A program made the translations under genes and the position numbers. From contig CAJNYU010003777.1 in NCBI GenBank assembly GCA_905331475.1, positions 1-64,000 of the forward strand: a DNA stretch of 64,000 bases, given 5' to 3'. Shown in pieces: positions 16,404 through 27,305 of the stretch. The notes under the pieces were generated by a model that saw only the letters and a list, made by a program, of their open reading frames with translations, was not told the origin of the DNA and ran no database searches. The first letter of the stretch is position 1, and each line of letters opens with the position of its first letter. Source of the stretch: Rotaria socialis. Taxonomy: Eukaryota; Rotifera; Eurotatoria; Philodinida; Philodinidae.

Positions 16404-17290
16404 AGATTTTTTTACAGAAGTTATTAAATACTTGAACAATTTCTAATTATCTTTTGAATAATTTTATGTTTGCACGATAGAAAAATAAAAGAATTCTTTG
16501 ACGATTCGTGTTATTCTTTCTGGTTTAAGAGCTATGAGGATTATTCTCCTGTCACGGAAGAAGTAATTCGCCAGTGTGCGTGTGTCTATAGTACTGATAT
16601 TAAAGCTCCGATTCACAAACGATGTAATCAAATGTCGATAGTGTCTTTTAAAGAAATTGAAAGGAGACATACAAGCTTGCATTCACGTTCAGTCATTGCG
16701 ACACTCACATGCACATAAATGCGTGTTAAGTGAAAATCATTACATTTGAGTATCGGGTGCTTCAATTGTTACAAGCATTGAAAACGTACTCTATAACACT
16801 GACAACAGAGACAGCTCGCCTTGTACGCACACATAAAACATCTAAGTAATACAGTTTGTATATATGAATCTGAATAATTATTTTTACGATTCTCTTATTT
16901 TGACTGATTAGTATGATTTATACAGAGTTTGAGTTTAATGCAAATACATACAATAATATATGATAAATCAAAATAACAATCTCAACTGAGAAAAATGATT
17001 CATAATACACAAACAGATTTGTACATCGCACATAAAAAAAGGAAACAGATAAAGCATCTACTTCAATCAATATGCTCTATTAAACCGAATAGTTACACAT
17101 ACTGGCTGTCCGATTCATAAATTAACATAGTCATGTCAACGGAATTTATTTTTCCTCTAGTTCTTTCTTCTAGATCGGTGTGTACATGCTCTTGGCTTAC
17201 ATATCCCCATCTCACCATCAGACAGCAACTGTGGGGTTCTCAGATCTATTTTGAATAATAATTGATTATTCGCACACGAGTTGAGCGGCA
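16404..17290. other. intergenic, no gene recognised
   Basis: 3' UTR-like sequence after the Argonaute, with an open 82-codon stretch (16470-16718) that matches no family I know and has no clear start context. Nothing else is seen. Confidence 0.5.
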
Positions 17291-17299
17291 TTAAGTTAT

Positions 17300-18235
17300 T
17301 TTAGAAATGTACAGTGGTAAAACTAAGATATGAAATATGTATCGTTGAGTTCTCGAATCATAATCACTGCTATTGATTTTAAATCGAGCACCTGGCCTCA
17401 ACAGTATTTCTTGTTCATCTTTGATATATGCTATCGATGACAAATCAACATATTGATCATTATGAGACATTCGGGGCATTTCAATAATGTACAACACATT
17501 TGAACCAAACATTTCAGCTACTTCACGTAGTTTTGACGTCGATACGAACGATGATCATTTATAAGAATAATCTTTTCCAGCGGCCTCCCTATATATTTCA
17601 ATTTGATCCGGCGGTAATTGTTCACCACGGTGAACAACAATCGATGTAATTGTAAACAAGATAACAAAAGAGGGACCAAGAGTATTTAATTTTGAGCGAT
17701 CATTATCACGTTATGCCTCATTAACAATTTTGAACAGAAAACAATGTTTCGTATACAATCGTGCACAACATTGTTGTAGTTTCTCAATTTTTTTACTTTT
17801 TATTGAATGAATTTCATCTATCAGATATTGAGATTCACTAGCACAACTAAGTCTTTCTCCTTCAATTCGTATTCCGTCGATAAGAGCATTCACTAGTAAT
17901 GAAAATCTTATTTTTAATGCACCTTTAGTATATATTATGAGCCAGTCAGCAATGAAAAGTGATCCATAATATGGAGTATCATCTAGTATTGACAGATTTA
18001 TTCGTTGTGTAAAATTGAACCTTTCATGACGATAATAAAATATTGCATCTTCAGATTCGAAGGAACGTTGTTGAATCGAGCTGTGCTAAGCTAAATTGCT
18101 ACCGTCGATCTGTACGCATTTGCACTGATCTCTCTGGAGATCTTCATCTTTTGATTCACGCTGAATAGTTAATCTTATTTGAGGTGTAGTCCGTGGATCT
18201 GTATTTGATGTCCCGGCCATATCATTGATTCGACT
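17300..18235 (-). pseudogene. decayed ADP-ribosyltransferase (ART) gene
   Basis: Read on the minus strand from MAGTSNTDPRTTPQIRL near 18220, the translation contains successive blocks of the ART family separated by stops and frame changes. An N-terminal part ends ALIDGIRIEGERLSCASE. The strand then reads IVVHRGEQLPPDQIEIYREAAGK (the catalytic arginine block, R in HRGEQ), SSFVSTSKLREVAEMFG (the S-T-S block), and IKDEQEILLRPGARFKI (the E-x-E block, EQE). In-frame stops occur after DGSNLA, after KIVNEA and after GKDYSYK. The three R-S-EXE landmarks are in correct order and spacing, so this is a recognisable but non-functional copy of the family represented intact at 28.4 kb. No TPR part is seen before the repeat region begins. 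Confidence 0.8.
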
Positions 18236-18441
18236 CGATCCATGTTGTCAGGAAAAAATTCGCTCTTTGACCTAATTTACACTCCTGATAGAATAGCAGA
18301 GTGTTATGATTTAACATAATACAGAGATCAAACTGTAGGTTGAACTGTCTTTTTGGACTCCTCCATATGCCGTTGATTTTATTCAAATAATTGAAACTGG
18401 ATCAAACTTGTGATTTTACTTAAAAAATCGAAGGTACTAAT

Positions 18442-18563
18442 TAGGGGTGGCACTTAACTTTTTTTTATTAATATTAAGTGTTAACGAAACACTTAATTGT
18501 TAATATTAAGTATTAATTTTTTCGCGTTAACACTTAATTCACTTAAAATTAAGTGTTAAATAT
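18442..18563 (+). repeat. TE terminal sequence TAGGGGTGGCAC with TTAAGTG palindromes (left copy)
   Basis: Begins TAGGGGTGGCAC and continues with a chain of CACTTAAT/ATTAAGTG words. The reverse complement occurs at 23180-23393, and the same terminal word (CCACCCCTA on this strand) ends a remnant inside the ART-TPR gene at 30052. The TAGGGGTGG start resembles hAT termini. No matching target duplication joins this copy to the one at 23.2 kb. Confidence 0.7.
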
Positions 18564-18723
18564 GAGTAATATTTCGTTTTATTTTGAGTATGTAACTAGT
18601 ATGGGCATAAAACTATTAATAGAATATTATTAGTATAAAAATGGTAAAATCCTTATCCGCTATGAAAAGTTGTTTTTTTTCGACAAGAAGTATTATTTCT
18701 TAGATTTGAGCGGATACTATTTC

Positions 18724-19725
18724 CATAGATGACATAATACCGTTACACTGGGTATCGCGATTTCCAAGTCATAATACCCATCAAATTCTTTTTGGGGTAT
18801 TACCCCTAGGGTATCCACTTTCGTTTAACTATATTTTTTAAAGCTGAGGAATTCGGAGGAGCTGCCTAATTCCACATAAAATAAGAACGAGATTTTCGAA
18901 GAATCCATTGATGACTTTGAGCCTGCTACAAGAATACCTGCGTTTGTTAAATGAATTCCTGAGGTTACTAGATGCATTCCTGTGTTTGCTGTAAGAAATT
19001 AAGTGCTCCGAAATGTATAGGTTAATTTGTGTGAAAGTTGGTTTGGATACCTGTAACAAGATGTGGCACAGTTGCAGCAACCTGTATGAAGTATCTAGCA
19101 GCTCAGGTATGTGTTCCGGTACCTGTTGTGTGTCACGAAGGACTCCACTCGTACTGGCAGCAACGTGAGGCAAGGGTGTCGGAAGTCGAGGAATAATCTT
19201 AGCAACCTGATACATGATTTCAGCAATTTCACGCATTCTTTTAGAAGCCTAAGATATTCATGCAGTAGCGTCCGGCTTGCTTCCAGCAGCGACAGCCTTC
19301 CATTTACCAATGTTGCGTATTGTCAGGAATCCAAGGAATGCTCCTAGGAATCATAATTTATGCCATACATTTCAGCCTCAGTAATATGCATGTCTAAATT
19401 CAAATTATTTAAAAGACAATTCAGATAAAATGATATTATTTGCATTTTCCTGTAGCAATATCTGTGCCTTAAGGTTTTCCGAAGTGCTACTGTGCAGTAC
19501 ACGAATCAATTATATTCAAATCCCAGTTGTTTTTGTGTATTTCTTCGAGAATATCCAAGTTGTTACGCTTTAGGGTAATACCCCAAAACAACTCAAATTC
19601 CTCAACTTTAAAGCATATAGTTACATGAAAGTGGATACCCTAAAGGTAATACACCGAGTGTTTATAAAGTAAGTTTAGCTGGAGAAAAAGTCGTTACTCG
19701 GTGTAACGGGATTATGACATCACTC
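18724..19725. mobile_element. hAT-like element, 1002 bp, 8-bp target duplication
   Basis: ACTATTTC at 18716-18723 is repeated at 19726-19733. The ends are inverted repeats: CATAGATGACATAAT on the left against GAGTGATGTCATAAT (complement) on the right. Similarity continues inward for about 110 bp, through GGGTATCCACTTTC and GAGGAATT blocks. An 8-bp duplication with CA-G-AGATG-like ends fits the hAT superfamily. The interior (about 18838-19350) has minus-strand frames with AKIIP and PELLD blocks related to 54.0-54.7 kb, but no transposase is recognisable, so it is non-autonomous. Confidence 0.82.
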
Positions 19726-19733
19726 ACTATTTC

Positions 19734-20267
19734 GTGTGAGAGTAAATAAACTTGCTATTAGTGCGTTGAGATTTCGATGATACTCGTATATATAAAGTAT
19801 TGAATACGCAGAATAATCCTATGTATCACTGTAGTATTCTCGTATTTTTTCGATCTTGTGCAGATGACATATCAGCTTAACGGTTATTTGTATGTATATT
19901 ATTTACTAAGCCGTTTGTTTCTTTATTGTGTTATTATTATCTGCATATTTATTTTATAGCAAGTAGATTAAGTGAATCTAGCGATATTGTTCTGCAGCTG
20001 ATAATATTTTTTATGCTTTTGGGCGACTTTTATTAGCCAATGCACATTATGCTAGAGTCAATGCGGGACTTGATGAGGAAAGTCGATTCTGTATTGTATA
20101 TAGTTGTATAGGATTCGTAAGTGCACTATTAAAAACAAGTTCCTTTTTGAACATTGAAATGTATATGATGATTTCTGTCATAATAATTTAGAACAAATTT
20201 TGTCCTCTGCTTTTTTATCTTTTCGAAATTTAATAACAGGCTCGTGAGGATACATCTTTATGAAAAA
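19734..20267. other. intergenic, possible coding relic
   Basis: Most of it has no signal. A short open segment at about 20008-20118 reads FGRLLLANAHYARVNAGLDE and ends at a good donor (GATTC|GTAAGT), as an exon would. I do not recognise it and found no partner exon. Confidence 0.35.
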
Positions 20268-20312
20268 GCTTGTTGGCGCAGCCCCTTTAGGGCTAAAATG
20301 TGGAACTCACAT
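20268..20312 (+). repeat. dispersed repeat with GC hairpin, copy 1
   Basis: AGCTTGTTGGCGCAGCCCC followed by TTTAGGGGCT-type pairing and AAAATGTGGAACTCA. The complement recurs at 36619-36664 with a better preserved AGCCCCAGCGGGGCT hairpin. Confidence 0.7.
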
Positions 20313-21041
20313 ATATCCCTTCGACTTACTAAAATAATTCATCTGAAAAATCTACCCTGATTTCCAAAACCTATAATTAGCTCATTGCCTATTTGCACTT
20401 ATGCCTGTAGTTGAGTATTAATTGTTAGCTCGTATATTTAGCAATGGCATAGACTAGCTACTATGGTCTGTAATGGGCAAGCATTGTTTTTTTTCATGTA
20501 GTCTGTAATGAAAAAGGAAGAAATAACAGTCTAATTAGCACAATTTTAAACTCGTTAATGTCTGTAATGGGGAGGGGCAGAGAGCCGCAAAAAATCTCGC
20601 TTTTAAGCTGACACTCCCCATTTTCTTCGAAAATATATGTGAATTCCACAAAATAGCAATCAAGCAATTATTTTAACTAACAATTATATGCATTGAGTAA
20701 AAACAAAATCGCGTGTTTGTATACATGGGATCGATTTTTACACTGATTTTTATTATTATTAGTTTTCTCTCCATAAGAGGTACATAATCTCGTTCGTTTT
20801 TATTGAATTACTCTGACGTCAAAGTAAAATTGTTGGTTAATTTTACGCTGTTGATATGATCAAGCCAGACAGTTATACACAAACTACTTTCTTTTTTAAA
20901 ATAAACTGTTTTTCATTTTTCTTTCGCCATTATTTTTCCTATTCGTTAGTCTATTCTCTTTTCCATTCTATTCGCGCTTTTCGCTAGTCTTTTATGACGT
21001 CTTCGCTTTGTTTAGTGTAATAAATAATGTACGACATTCGG
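20313..21041. other. intergenic, small inverted repeats only
   Basis: The word GTCTGTAATG occurs three times (near 20467, 20503 and 20560). AATGGGGAG near 20568 is the complement of CTCCCCATT near 20614, a 50-bp hairpin. No gene is seen. Confidence 0.45.
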
Positions 21042-21049
21042 GTTGTTTC

Positions 21050-21176
21050 CAAGGGGGGGGGGGGGGGGNNNNNNNNNNCCCCCACAGCGCGACTTCCGCG
21101 CTTCATGTACTTCTGTTGTACTCCCGTGTACTTTCTTGGTACTTCGAAGTACGGAAGTCACGCTTTTCCGCCCTTG
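21050..21176. mobile_element. hAT-like MITE interrupted by an assembly gap
   Basis: GTTGTTTC at 21042-21049 recurs at 21177-21184, an 8-bp target duplication. The element begins CAAGGG and ends CCCTTG. Its interior has a 10-N gap (21069-21078) flanked by poly-G and poly-C, then short palindromes such as GTACTTCGAAGTAC. The true length is unknown because of the gap. Confidence 0.75.
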
Positions 21177-21184
21177 GTTGTTTC

Positions 21185-21718
21185 ATCGTTGACTATATTG
21201 TGTGGTAAGCATTATTCTGAATTAGTGAAGTAGACATTATAGTTTTAGTGTGGTTGATATGATACAATATCATTTTATTATGTTGTATCATATTATTTCT
21301 TTCTGTTACAAACACTTTTTGTAACATCTAGCCATGCTCAGAAAGAGAAGCAGTATTTTCAGTAGATTTTAACTCGAATATGCGTTTAGAATGTCAGTAA
21401 AAGATATTACTAGTTTAATTTACAGCATTAAAGATGAAACTAATTCGTTTAGATGAATTTGCCGCATGTTGTATATAAAACAAAATTTTACTCGACAATT
21501 CACAAGTTAAACAAAAGTTGAGCAAATAGTTTTCTCTTATTCAATTTATAGTTAATGATTTAACGAATTCATGTCTCATTATGACAGTGACGAAAATGTA
21601 TGTTATGTTTGACATCAGAATAGAACAATCAAAGTGTTCTACTGTGAATCGATTTCTGACTATTGAATTTGCATTATAAGTCTTGAGTATTTTTTTTTGA
21701 GAATGATTTCCATAGTCA
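21185..21718. other. intergenic, nothing recognised
   Basis: AT-rich, no open frame of note, no repeat seen. Confidence 0.5.
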
Positions 21719-21801
21719 ACTCTCCCTAGAAGAATCCCCAGGGAGTCCCTAGGGATCTCGTTATTTTGCGGGGACTCCCCAGGGAGTCGTCGGGAGAGAG
21801 T
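21719..21801. repeat. 83-bp GC-rich inverted repeat
   Basis: ACTCTCCC...CCCCAGGGAGTCCC on the left faces GGGGACTCCCC...GGGAGAGAGT on the right. Nested CCCAGGGAGTC words occur on both arms. It is possibly a very short MITE; no target duplication is evident. Confidence 0.7.
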
Positions 21802-23179
21802 GGATTAGGGTTAAAAAGACACTTAATATATTATTCTTTTGTACAAGATCAAATCAAAGCGAGACAATGTCAGGTAAAAACTATAGACAATTGTCATATT
21901 GCCGTAAGTCATCATTAAAACATGGCTAAACAATTTTTCAATAATTTTAGATAAAAAACAATTGACATGTGCACATCCTTTTAAGTAAAATCTCTCTGTT
22001 AAAATATATGCCAAAGTTATAAGGTCACTCGTTTTCTTAAGTTTTGTTTATCGTAATCTCTCAAATTCGTGTAGAAAAAAAGCTACGCTGATGGTATTTT
22101 GATGCATGACTTTTTGCAGCCTTGTGACTAACGTAAAAGAATTTCTATTATATATCAGATGTTCTGTAAACTTAACTAAAGCTAAGAGATATAATGTAAG
22201 ACATAGGACTAACGTAAGTCACCAGTTGTAAAAATTCATCGAGAATTACCATAATTTAATACAATGCGAAAGGAATTTATCTAAACATGAATGAAGTGAA
22301 GAAATATTTAATTCAATAGAACGAAAGGAATTGTTACAAAAGTATATTTTCTTCATTTTAATCATGTAAATCGCTCGATTTTACTGATATTATTTATTCA
22401 TTCAATCGAATACATCAATCAGTCTCATTTAGCAAAAGAAAGCGCATATTTCCTACAGTGGAAACAAGGCTGTTACATCGATTAGACAAATTTCGAACAC
22501 TAGGCTTAACGAGTTAATATCAAAGCTGACATTTCTAACTGGTAAATTCATACAGCTTGCATCAGTTTCTCTATAAGACAAGATATTCAAATAAAAAATG
22601 TTGCGAAGAATGATTCAAATCAACAGCACTTTAACTCATCTGAATCACTCCATATTCGTCGTTGCTATACAGATGAGTCAGGGGAGGATGCACACATACC
22701 ATTTCTATATGATGAATGCCAATAAAAGTGAGTTAGGATTGTTGTCAATATTGCTGTTTCAGGCATGCTTTTCTCTTGACTCACACATCACATTCCCAAA
22801 GCTTTTATTCTGTGTTCGCATTAGTCAATTTTTACTCGAAGACTATCTTTTATAAACAGATTACGTATATAAAACTTGTGCTAGGTTGATTTTACCGGTT
22901 CATCTGGCTGCCAAAGATCTACTTATAACCCTTACTAGCAGTTTAATGTTCTCATCGGCATATCTGAAAACTTCAGTGTAAGTTTATAGAACTCAGCCAT
23001 GTTCATAAAATGGTCGTTTCTGATGATGAAGGCAATTGAGAAATTATGAGAAACCAATTACAAATTCAGATTCCTTGACCTCCAAAACTTGCTATTCGAA
23101 CTTCTAAGAAATAGATATTTTCAAAAAACAGCATCTCTGTAAAATACAACCATAAGAAATTCATGTTGTCTGCAGATGA
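21802..23179. other. intergenic, nothing recognised
   Basis: AT-rich sequence with short chance frames only; the longest, near 22.6-22.9 kb, has no recognisable motif. Confidence 0.5.
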
Positions 23180-23393
23180 AACATTTTATCACTTAATTTT
23201 AAGTGAATTAAGTGTTAACGCGAAAAGCTTAATACTTAATATTTACAATTAAGTATTGCGTTAACACTTAATATTAAGTAATTAAGTGGCTAATGCAAAC
23301 ATTTTTTTATTAATATGAAGTGTTAAGTAAAATCACTTGATTAAATCTTTTAATTAACTCTAATTAACAGTAACGGTCCACCCCTACTCAAGA
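23180..23393 (-). repeat. TE terminal sequence ending GGTCCACCCCTA (right copy)
   Basis: Reverse-complement counterpart of 18442-18563: it shares the chain of ATTAAGTGTTAACGCG-type words and ends in CCACCCCTA. It is longer by about 100 bp between the terminus and the palindromic core. Either a separate insertion in opposite orientation or the far end of a 4.95-kb unit. Confidence 0.7.
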
Positions 23394-23645
23394 CAATTTG
23401 TTACATTGGAAATGGCGTGCTATTAAATGAAACTCAACTCAAGTCCTTTAAGGAGACAACTTCTTAGGAGATCTTGAACTAAGAAAAACCAAGAAGAGAT
23501 GACGGTAAATATGCTTTTTCTTGAGCTTCATAATTCATTCAGTACTTTCTAGGACAATTTTCTGTGATTTTCAACGCTACTCGCTTAGTGGATGAAGTTT
23601 TTTGAAAATTTTCGAAATGAATTTTTAGGTTTTCGATACGGCAAA

Positions 23646-24259
23646 ATCACCAAATTTATTTTGATTTAATAGATAGTGGATGTCAATATCAATTTGGTTA
23701 GATATGTATAAATCAAGTAAATGAACATCATTTGATGATTACGTTGCATAGAAATTCTCGTGTTTTCAGCGAAAAAAATATCAAACTATTGGAGATTTTA
23801 GTAGATTATAATCGGATTTTTCTGCACCAAAATCCGATTTATAATTGATTGAAATCTTCGAAATCAACGATAATTTGCTTTTAATCGAACAACAATCTTG
23901 AAAATCCGACAAAAATTTTGATTAAAATCATATCAAATCCAGATTATATATGAGTTTAATCAAGCATAGATGATTTTAATATAAGTTTTACCGGATTTTT
24001 AAGATTATTGTTCGATTAAAAATCAAATTATCTTTGATTTCGAAGATTTCAATCAATTATAAATCGGATTTTGGTGCAGAAAAATCCGATTATAATCTAC
24101 TAATATCTCCAGTAATTTGATATTTTTTTCACTGAAAACACGAGGATTCCGATGCAACGCCATCATCAAATGATGTTCATTTACTTGATTTATAATTGCA
24201 TATCTAACCAAATTGATATTGACATCCACTATCTATTAAATCAAAATAAATTTGGTGAT
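23646..24259. repeat. 614-bp fold-back: long inverted repeat with ~290-bp arms
   Basis: The left arm starts ATCACCAAATTTATTTTGAT and the right arm ends with its complement. The arms match almost throughout, including GATGTCAATATCAATTTGG, TCATTTGATGATG, AATCGGATTTTTCTGCACC and AATCTTCGAAATCAA blocks, with scattered mismatches and small indels. The unpaired centre is about 23927-23967. There is no coding capacity. A transcript through it would fold into a nearly full-length hairpin. Confidence 0.9.
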
Positions 24260-24900
24260 CAATTGTCTCTTGTTTAAAGTACATTTTCAGTCAAAAAAAT
24301 TAAATTAATTAAAAATTTGACTTTGCTTTTCGGATAATTTAAAATCCAAAACAAATAAATTGTAAATGGACACTTCTATTTTTTTCTTGAAAAATAAATG
24401 TATTGTTAAGAGAGTGTCGTATTATTGTAAGAGAATACATTTATTAAGGTGATGAATTAGTAGCATATAGAACTTTATCTGCGACAAGCAGTGTTCCTAA
24501 TGAAAGAGTGTACCCAGCAAAACAAAGTGTATCGAACCCTAACGAAACAGAATTTACACAGTAACTGTTACGAAAATTTGCATGCCTTTATGATTAAATG
24601 AAATATATTTATTGGATGTGATCAAAACTTTGTGTTTCATCCAATCGAACAAAAAAAGGTAGAGGCATCATAACATTGTCTATGCTAGAGATAAGAAAAA
24701 GTACACTGTAAAAAATGCCATGTGTCTAACGAGACATGTGATCCGTCTTAAGTCTTATTGAGACGCGAAATACGTCTTGCTTTTAGACATGTAGTGAATA
24801 CAGACAGGACGGCGTCTTACGTTCCTCTTTCTCGTAAAACATTGTTATAGCTATTGGCCTATAGGTCAATCTTTTTGCTTTCTTTCGTAGCTATGAGAAT
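24260..24900. other. intergenic, minor palindromes
   Basis: No gene. Small palindromes around 24718-24830 include CATGTGTCTAACGAGACATGTG and repeated GTCTTA/TAAGAC words after CACTGTAAAAAATG, perhaps a degenerate TE end. Confidence 0.4.
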
Positions 24901-25039
24901 GAGGGACGGCGCGAACGGGGGAGGGGGGGATTCCCTCAACTTTGGAAATTTTTGTTTCAATTTTACTCCGATTTTTGAAAAAACGCCTCCCGTTTTCAAG
25001 TAACCCCCCCTATAGTTTTATTACTTCGCGCCGTCCCTG
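24901..25039. mobile_element. 139-bp hAT-like MITE
   Basis: ATGAGAAT at 24893-24900 recurs at 25040-25047. Ends are inverted: GAGGGACGGCGCGAA on the left, complement CAGGGACGGCGCGAA on the right. Subterminal G7 and C7 tracts also face each other. No coding capacity. Confidence 0.88.
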
Positions 25040-25540
25040 ATGAGAATTTACTTTCGGATGTGAAACAAAGAGTCTTATTCGATTTCTTGAAAATATTTAG
25101 GATTTCACTCTTTTTCAGAACTAGTTTTCCCGGTGACTTTTCTACCGTGAACTACTCCAGATTTTAACTCGAGTTGAGGATATTTGTGGTTTTGAAGAGA
25201 TCCGTATCGCTTGATTCGATATCGGAAGCGAAGGGGCTTTAAAAATATGCAAACCATTTTACCGAAATTTCTTTTTTATTTATTTTCTAGATGATAGAAA
25301 AATTATCAAAAATAACTGATAACAGTTATATTTTAATATTGTATATTTAAAAGAATACTTAAGACTTTTATTTTCTTCGTTTTAGACTTGTGTTGCATGA
25401 GCTTTCCCAAACGCTTCCGTCAATATATGGTTTACTAATTCAAGAATTCATGTTTTTATATGAACATTAGATATTAGAATAAATATTCTCAATGAAATAA
25501 TGTTTTTACACTTTACTTGAGTTAAAATTATATTTAAAAA
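25040..25540. other. intergenic, nothing recognised
   Basis: AT-rich spacer between two repeats; no gene seen. Confidence 0.5.
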
Positions 25541-25728
25541 CTACAGAAATTATTCTAAAATTTTTTTATATATATTTTTTGATGTTTAATGAAATTCCTC
25601 AAAAATCAGATTTACTTAAATAAAATATTTTCGAAGATAATTTTTTATTCCACAAGAATATTACCTTCGAGGAATTTCATTAAACATCAAAAAATATATA
25701 TAAAACAAATTTAAAATAATTTCTATAG
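25541..25728. repeat. 188-bp inverted repeat with 60-bp arms
   Basis: Arms 25541-25600 and 25669-25728 are complementary with only a few mismatches; the inner 36 bp around TTTTTTGATGTTTAATGAAA are perfect. The loop is about 68 bp. Likely a MITE or fold-back. Confidence 0.88.
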
Positions 25729-25734
25729 TTGAGA

Positions 25735-25880
25735 CGTGGCCAAGTTTCCATTAGTCGGAACCTTTTCGGGTATTGGGAACTCAAAAATAAATAAGCGACA
25801 ACGAGCGATGTGAAACCACAACACGTGAAGCATCTCAGGGAAGCCAGGGAACTCTGGGAAAGCAATGGTTTCCTGACCGG
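25735..25880 (+). repeat. repeat with GGGAACTCAAAAAT core, left copy of inverted pair
   Basis: GTGGCCAAGTTTCC...TATTGGGAACTCAAAAAT...CAGGGAAGCCAGGGAACT is matched in inverse orientation at 27110-27305. The two may be ends of one 1.57-kb element; I found no convincing target duplication. Confidence 0.6.
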
Positions 25881-27109
25881 TCGACAGGATCAATTTTGAG
25901 CTGAAAGCATGTGAAATGAAAACATTTCGCTGTAAAGAAAAGACTCACGTGCGAAAATGCATTGTGTTCTTTCACTGACGTTATCAATGAAATTCTGATT
26001 CCATGAAGCACGCTTTATCAGGTAAGCTATTGTACAAGAATTTCGTATGCTTTGCACAAGTTAAGAGATGTGATGTGGTCTAGAAGATTAAAATTTTCGC
26101 TACGGGGTGTTTGTTCGTATCATTACCGCTTTCGCTACTTTGAAGGTTAAAATTAATGCTTTTATGGTAGTCGCTACAGCGAGAGCAATATTGAGCGTCC
26201 ATCTCTTTTTCTTGAGGCTATGGATGTGGGTGTTGCTATTCTAACTGATTCACCCACACCCACGCTTGGTATGTTATAGAACAACCATATCTTTGACACA
26301 GTAATAATAGTATCATTTCCCACATACTTGACAAATTTCGACTACAAGAGATTACTCGCGCCTTTTCTCTGATTATCACCAACCGATTCAATAGATTTCA
26401 CAAGTTTCCACCAAATTCATTTTGCCTCAAGCACATGGGTACTAGACTTGAATACGGCAAATTGAACGTCACTGTCAATTTGTTCTATCATGAATCTCGC
26501 TGAGGCTGTCAATCCTGTCGCGACATCCTCACTTATGATGTTGTACTGTGAGTCCCGCTGAGGCTGTCAGTCCTTTCGTGACACCGACTGTCATAACTAG
26601 ATTTGTGTGTTCCTCTGTAAATGTGAATATTATCAGCAGTTGCAACACCATTAGAGGAATAGCTAAACAAACAGATATATATTTAGATATTGCCCGCTAT
26701 TAATTGCTATCTGGATAGATAGATAACCTGATTTACCTATTTATCTACCCATATAAGCACCCAGAAACGTTTCATAGATAGAATATTTTCGTCACTTGAA
26801 AACTGAATGATATCATCAATCATGATTCTCCTATATCCCACCATCGCCGAAGCCGAACGATCCGAAGCTCCCAAATTCCACTTTTATTCAACGTATAAAT
26901 TTATCAAAGCATAATAAACAATCACTCTAAAATACCGGAACTCATTCTTAAGCGAACAGAAAATTTGCTCATTTCGCCACCGTGACCTCATATATCTATT
27001 ATGTCAATGGATATGCCTTCACTCAATTATGCCCATTATCGCCATTAGTTATCATGCCAATTAAGTATAGTACTCGATATACTGATGGTCCAACCGGAAT
27101 GAATTGAGT
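25881..27109. other. intergenic between inverted copies
   Basis: Contains an imperfect tandem duplication at 26491-26585 and no recognised gene. Confidence 0.5.
26491..26585. repeat. two-unit imperfect tandem repeat
   Basis: CTCGCTGAGGCTGTCAATCC and CCCGCTGAGGCTGTCAGTCC, each followed by a CG(C/T)GACA block, 58 bp apart. Confidence 0.7.
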
Positions 27110-27305
27110 TCAGGCTCTTATTTCCCTCATATTTGTGACCTCCCTGACTTCCTTGGTTTCCCTGACTTCCCATAGTTCCTTGAGTTCCTTGGAATCCCTC
27201 ATAACGTTGCTATGCTTTGGTTTATCATCACTTATTCCTGTTCATTCATTTTTGAGTTCCCAATTCCCAACGAATTCCCGACTTCTGGGAACTTGGGCAC
27301 TGCTG
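27110..27305 (-). repeat. repeat with ATTTTTGAGTTCCC core, right copy of inverted pair
   Basis: Complementary to 25735-25880, with additional pyrimidine-rich CCTTGGTTTCCCTGACTTCC repeats of a CTTCC(C/T)TG unit. Confidence 0.6.

Noticed and set aside
16470-16718. 82-codon plus-strand frame after the Argonaute
   Set aside because: No start context, no recognisable motif and location in the probable 3' UTR; treated as chance.
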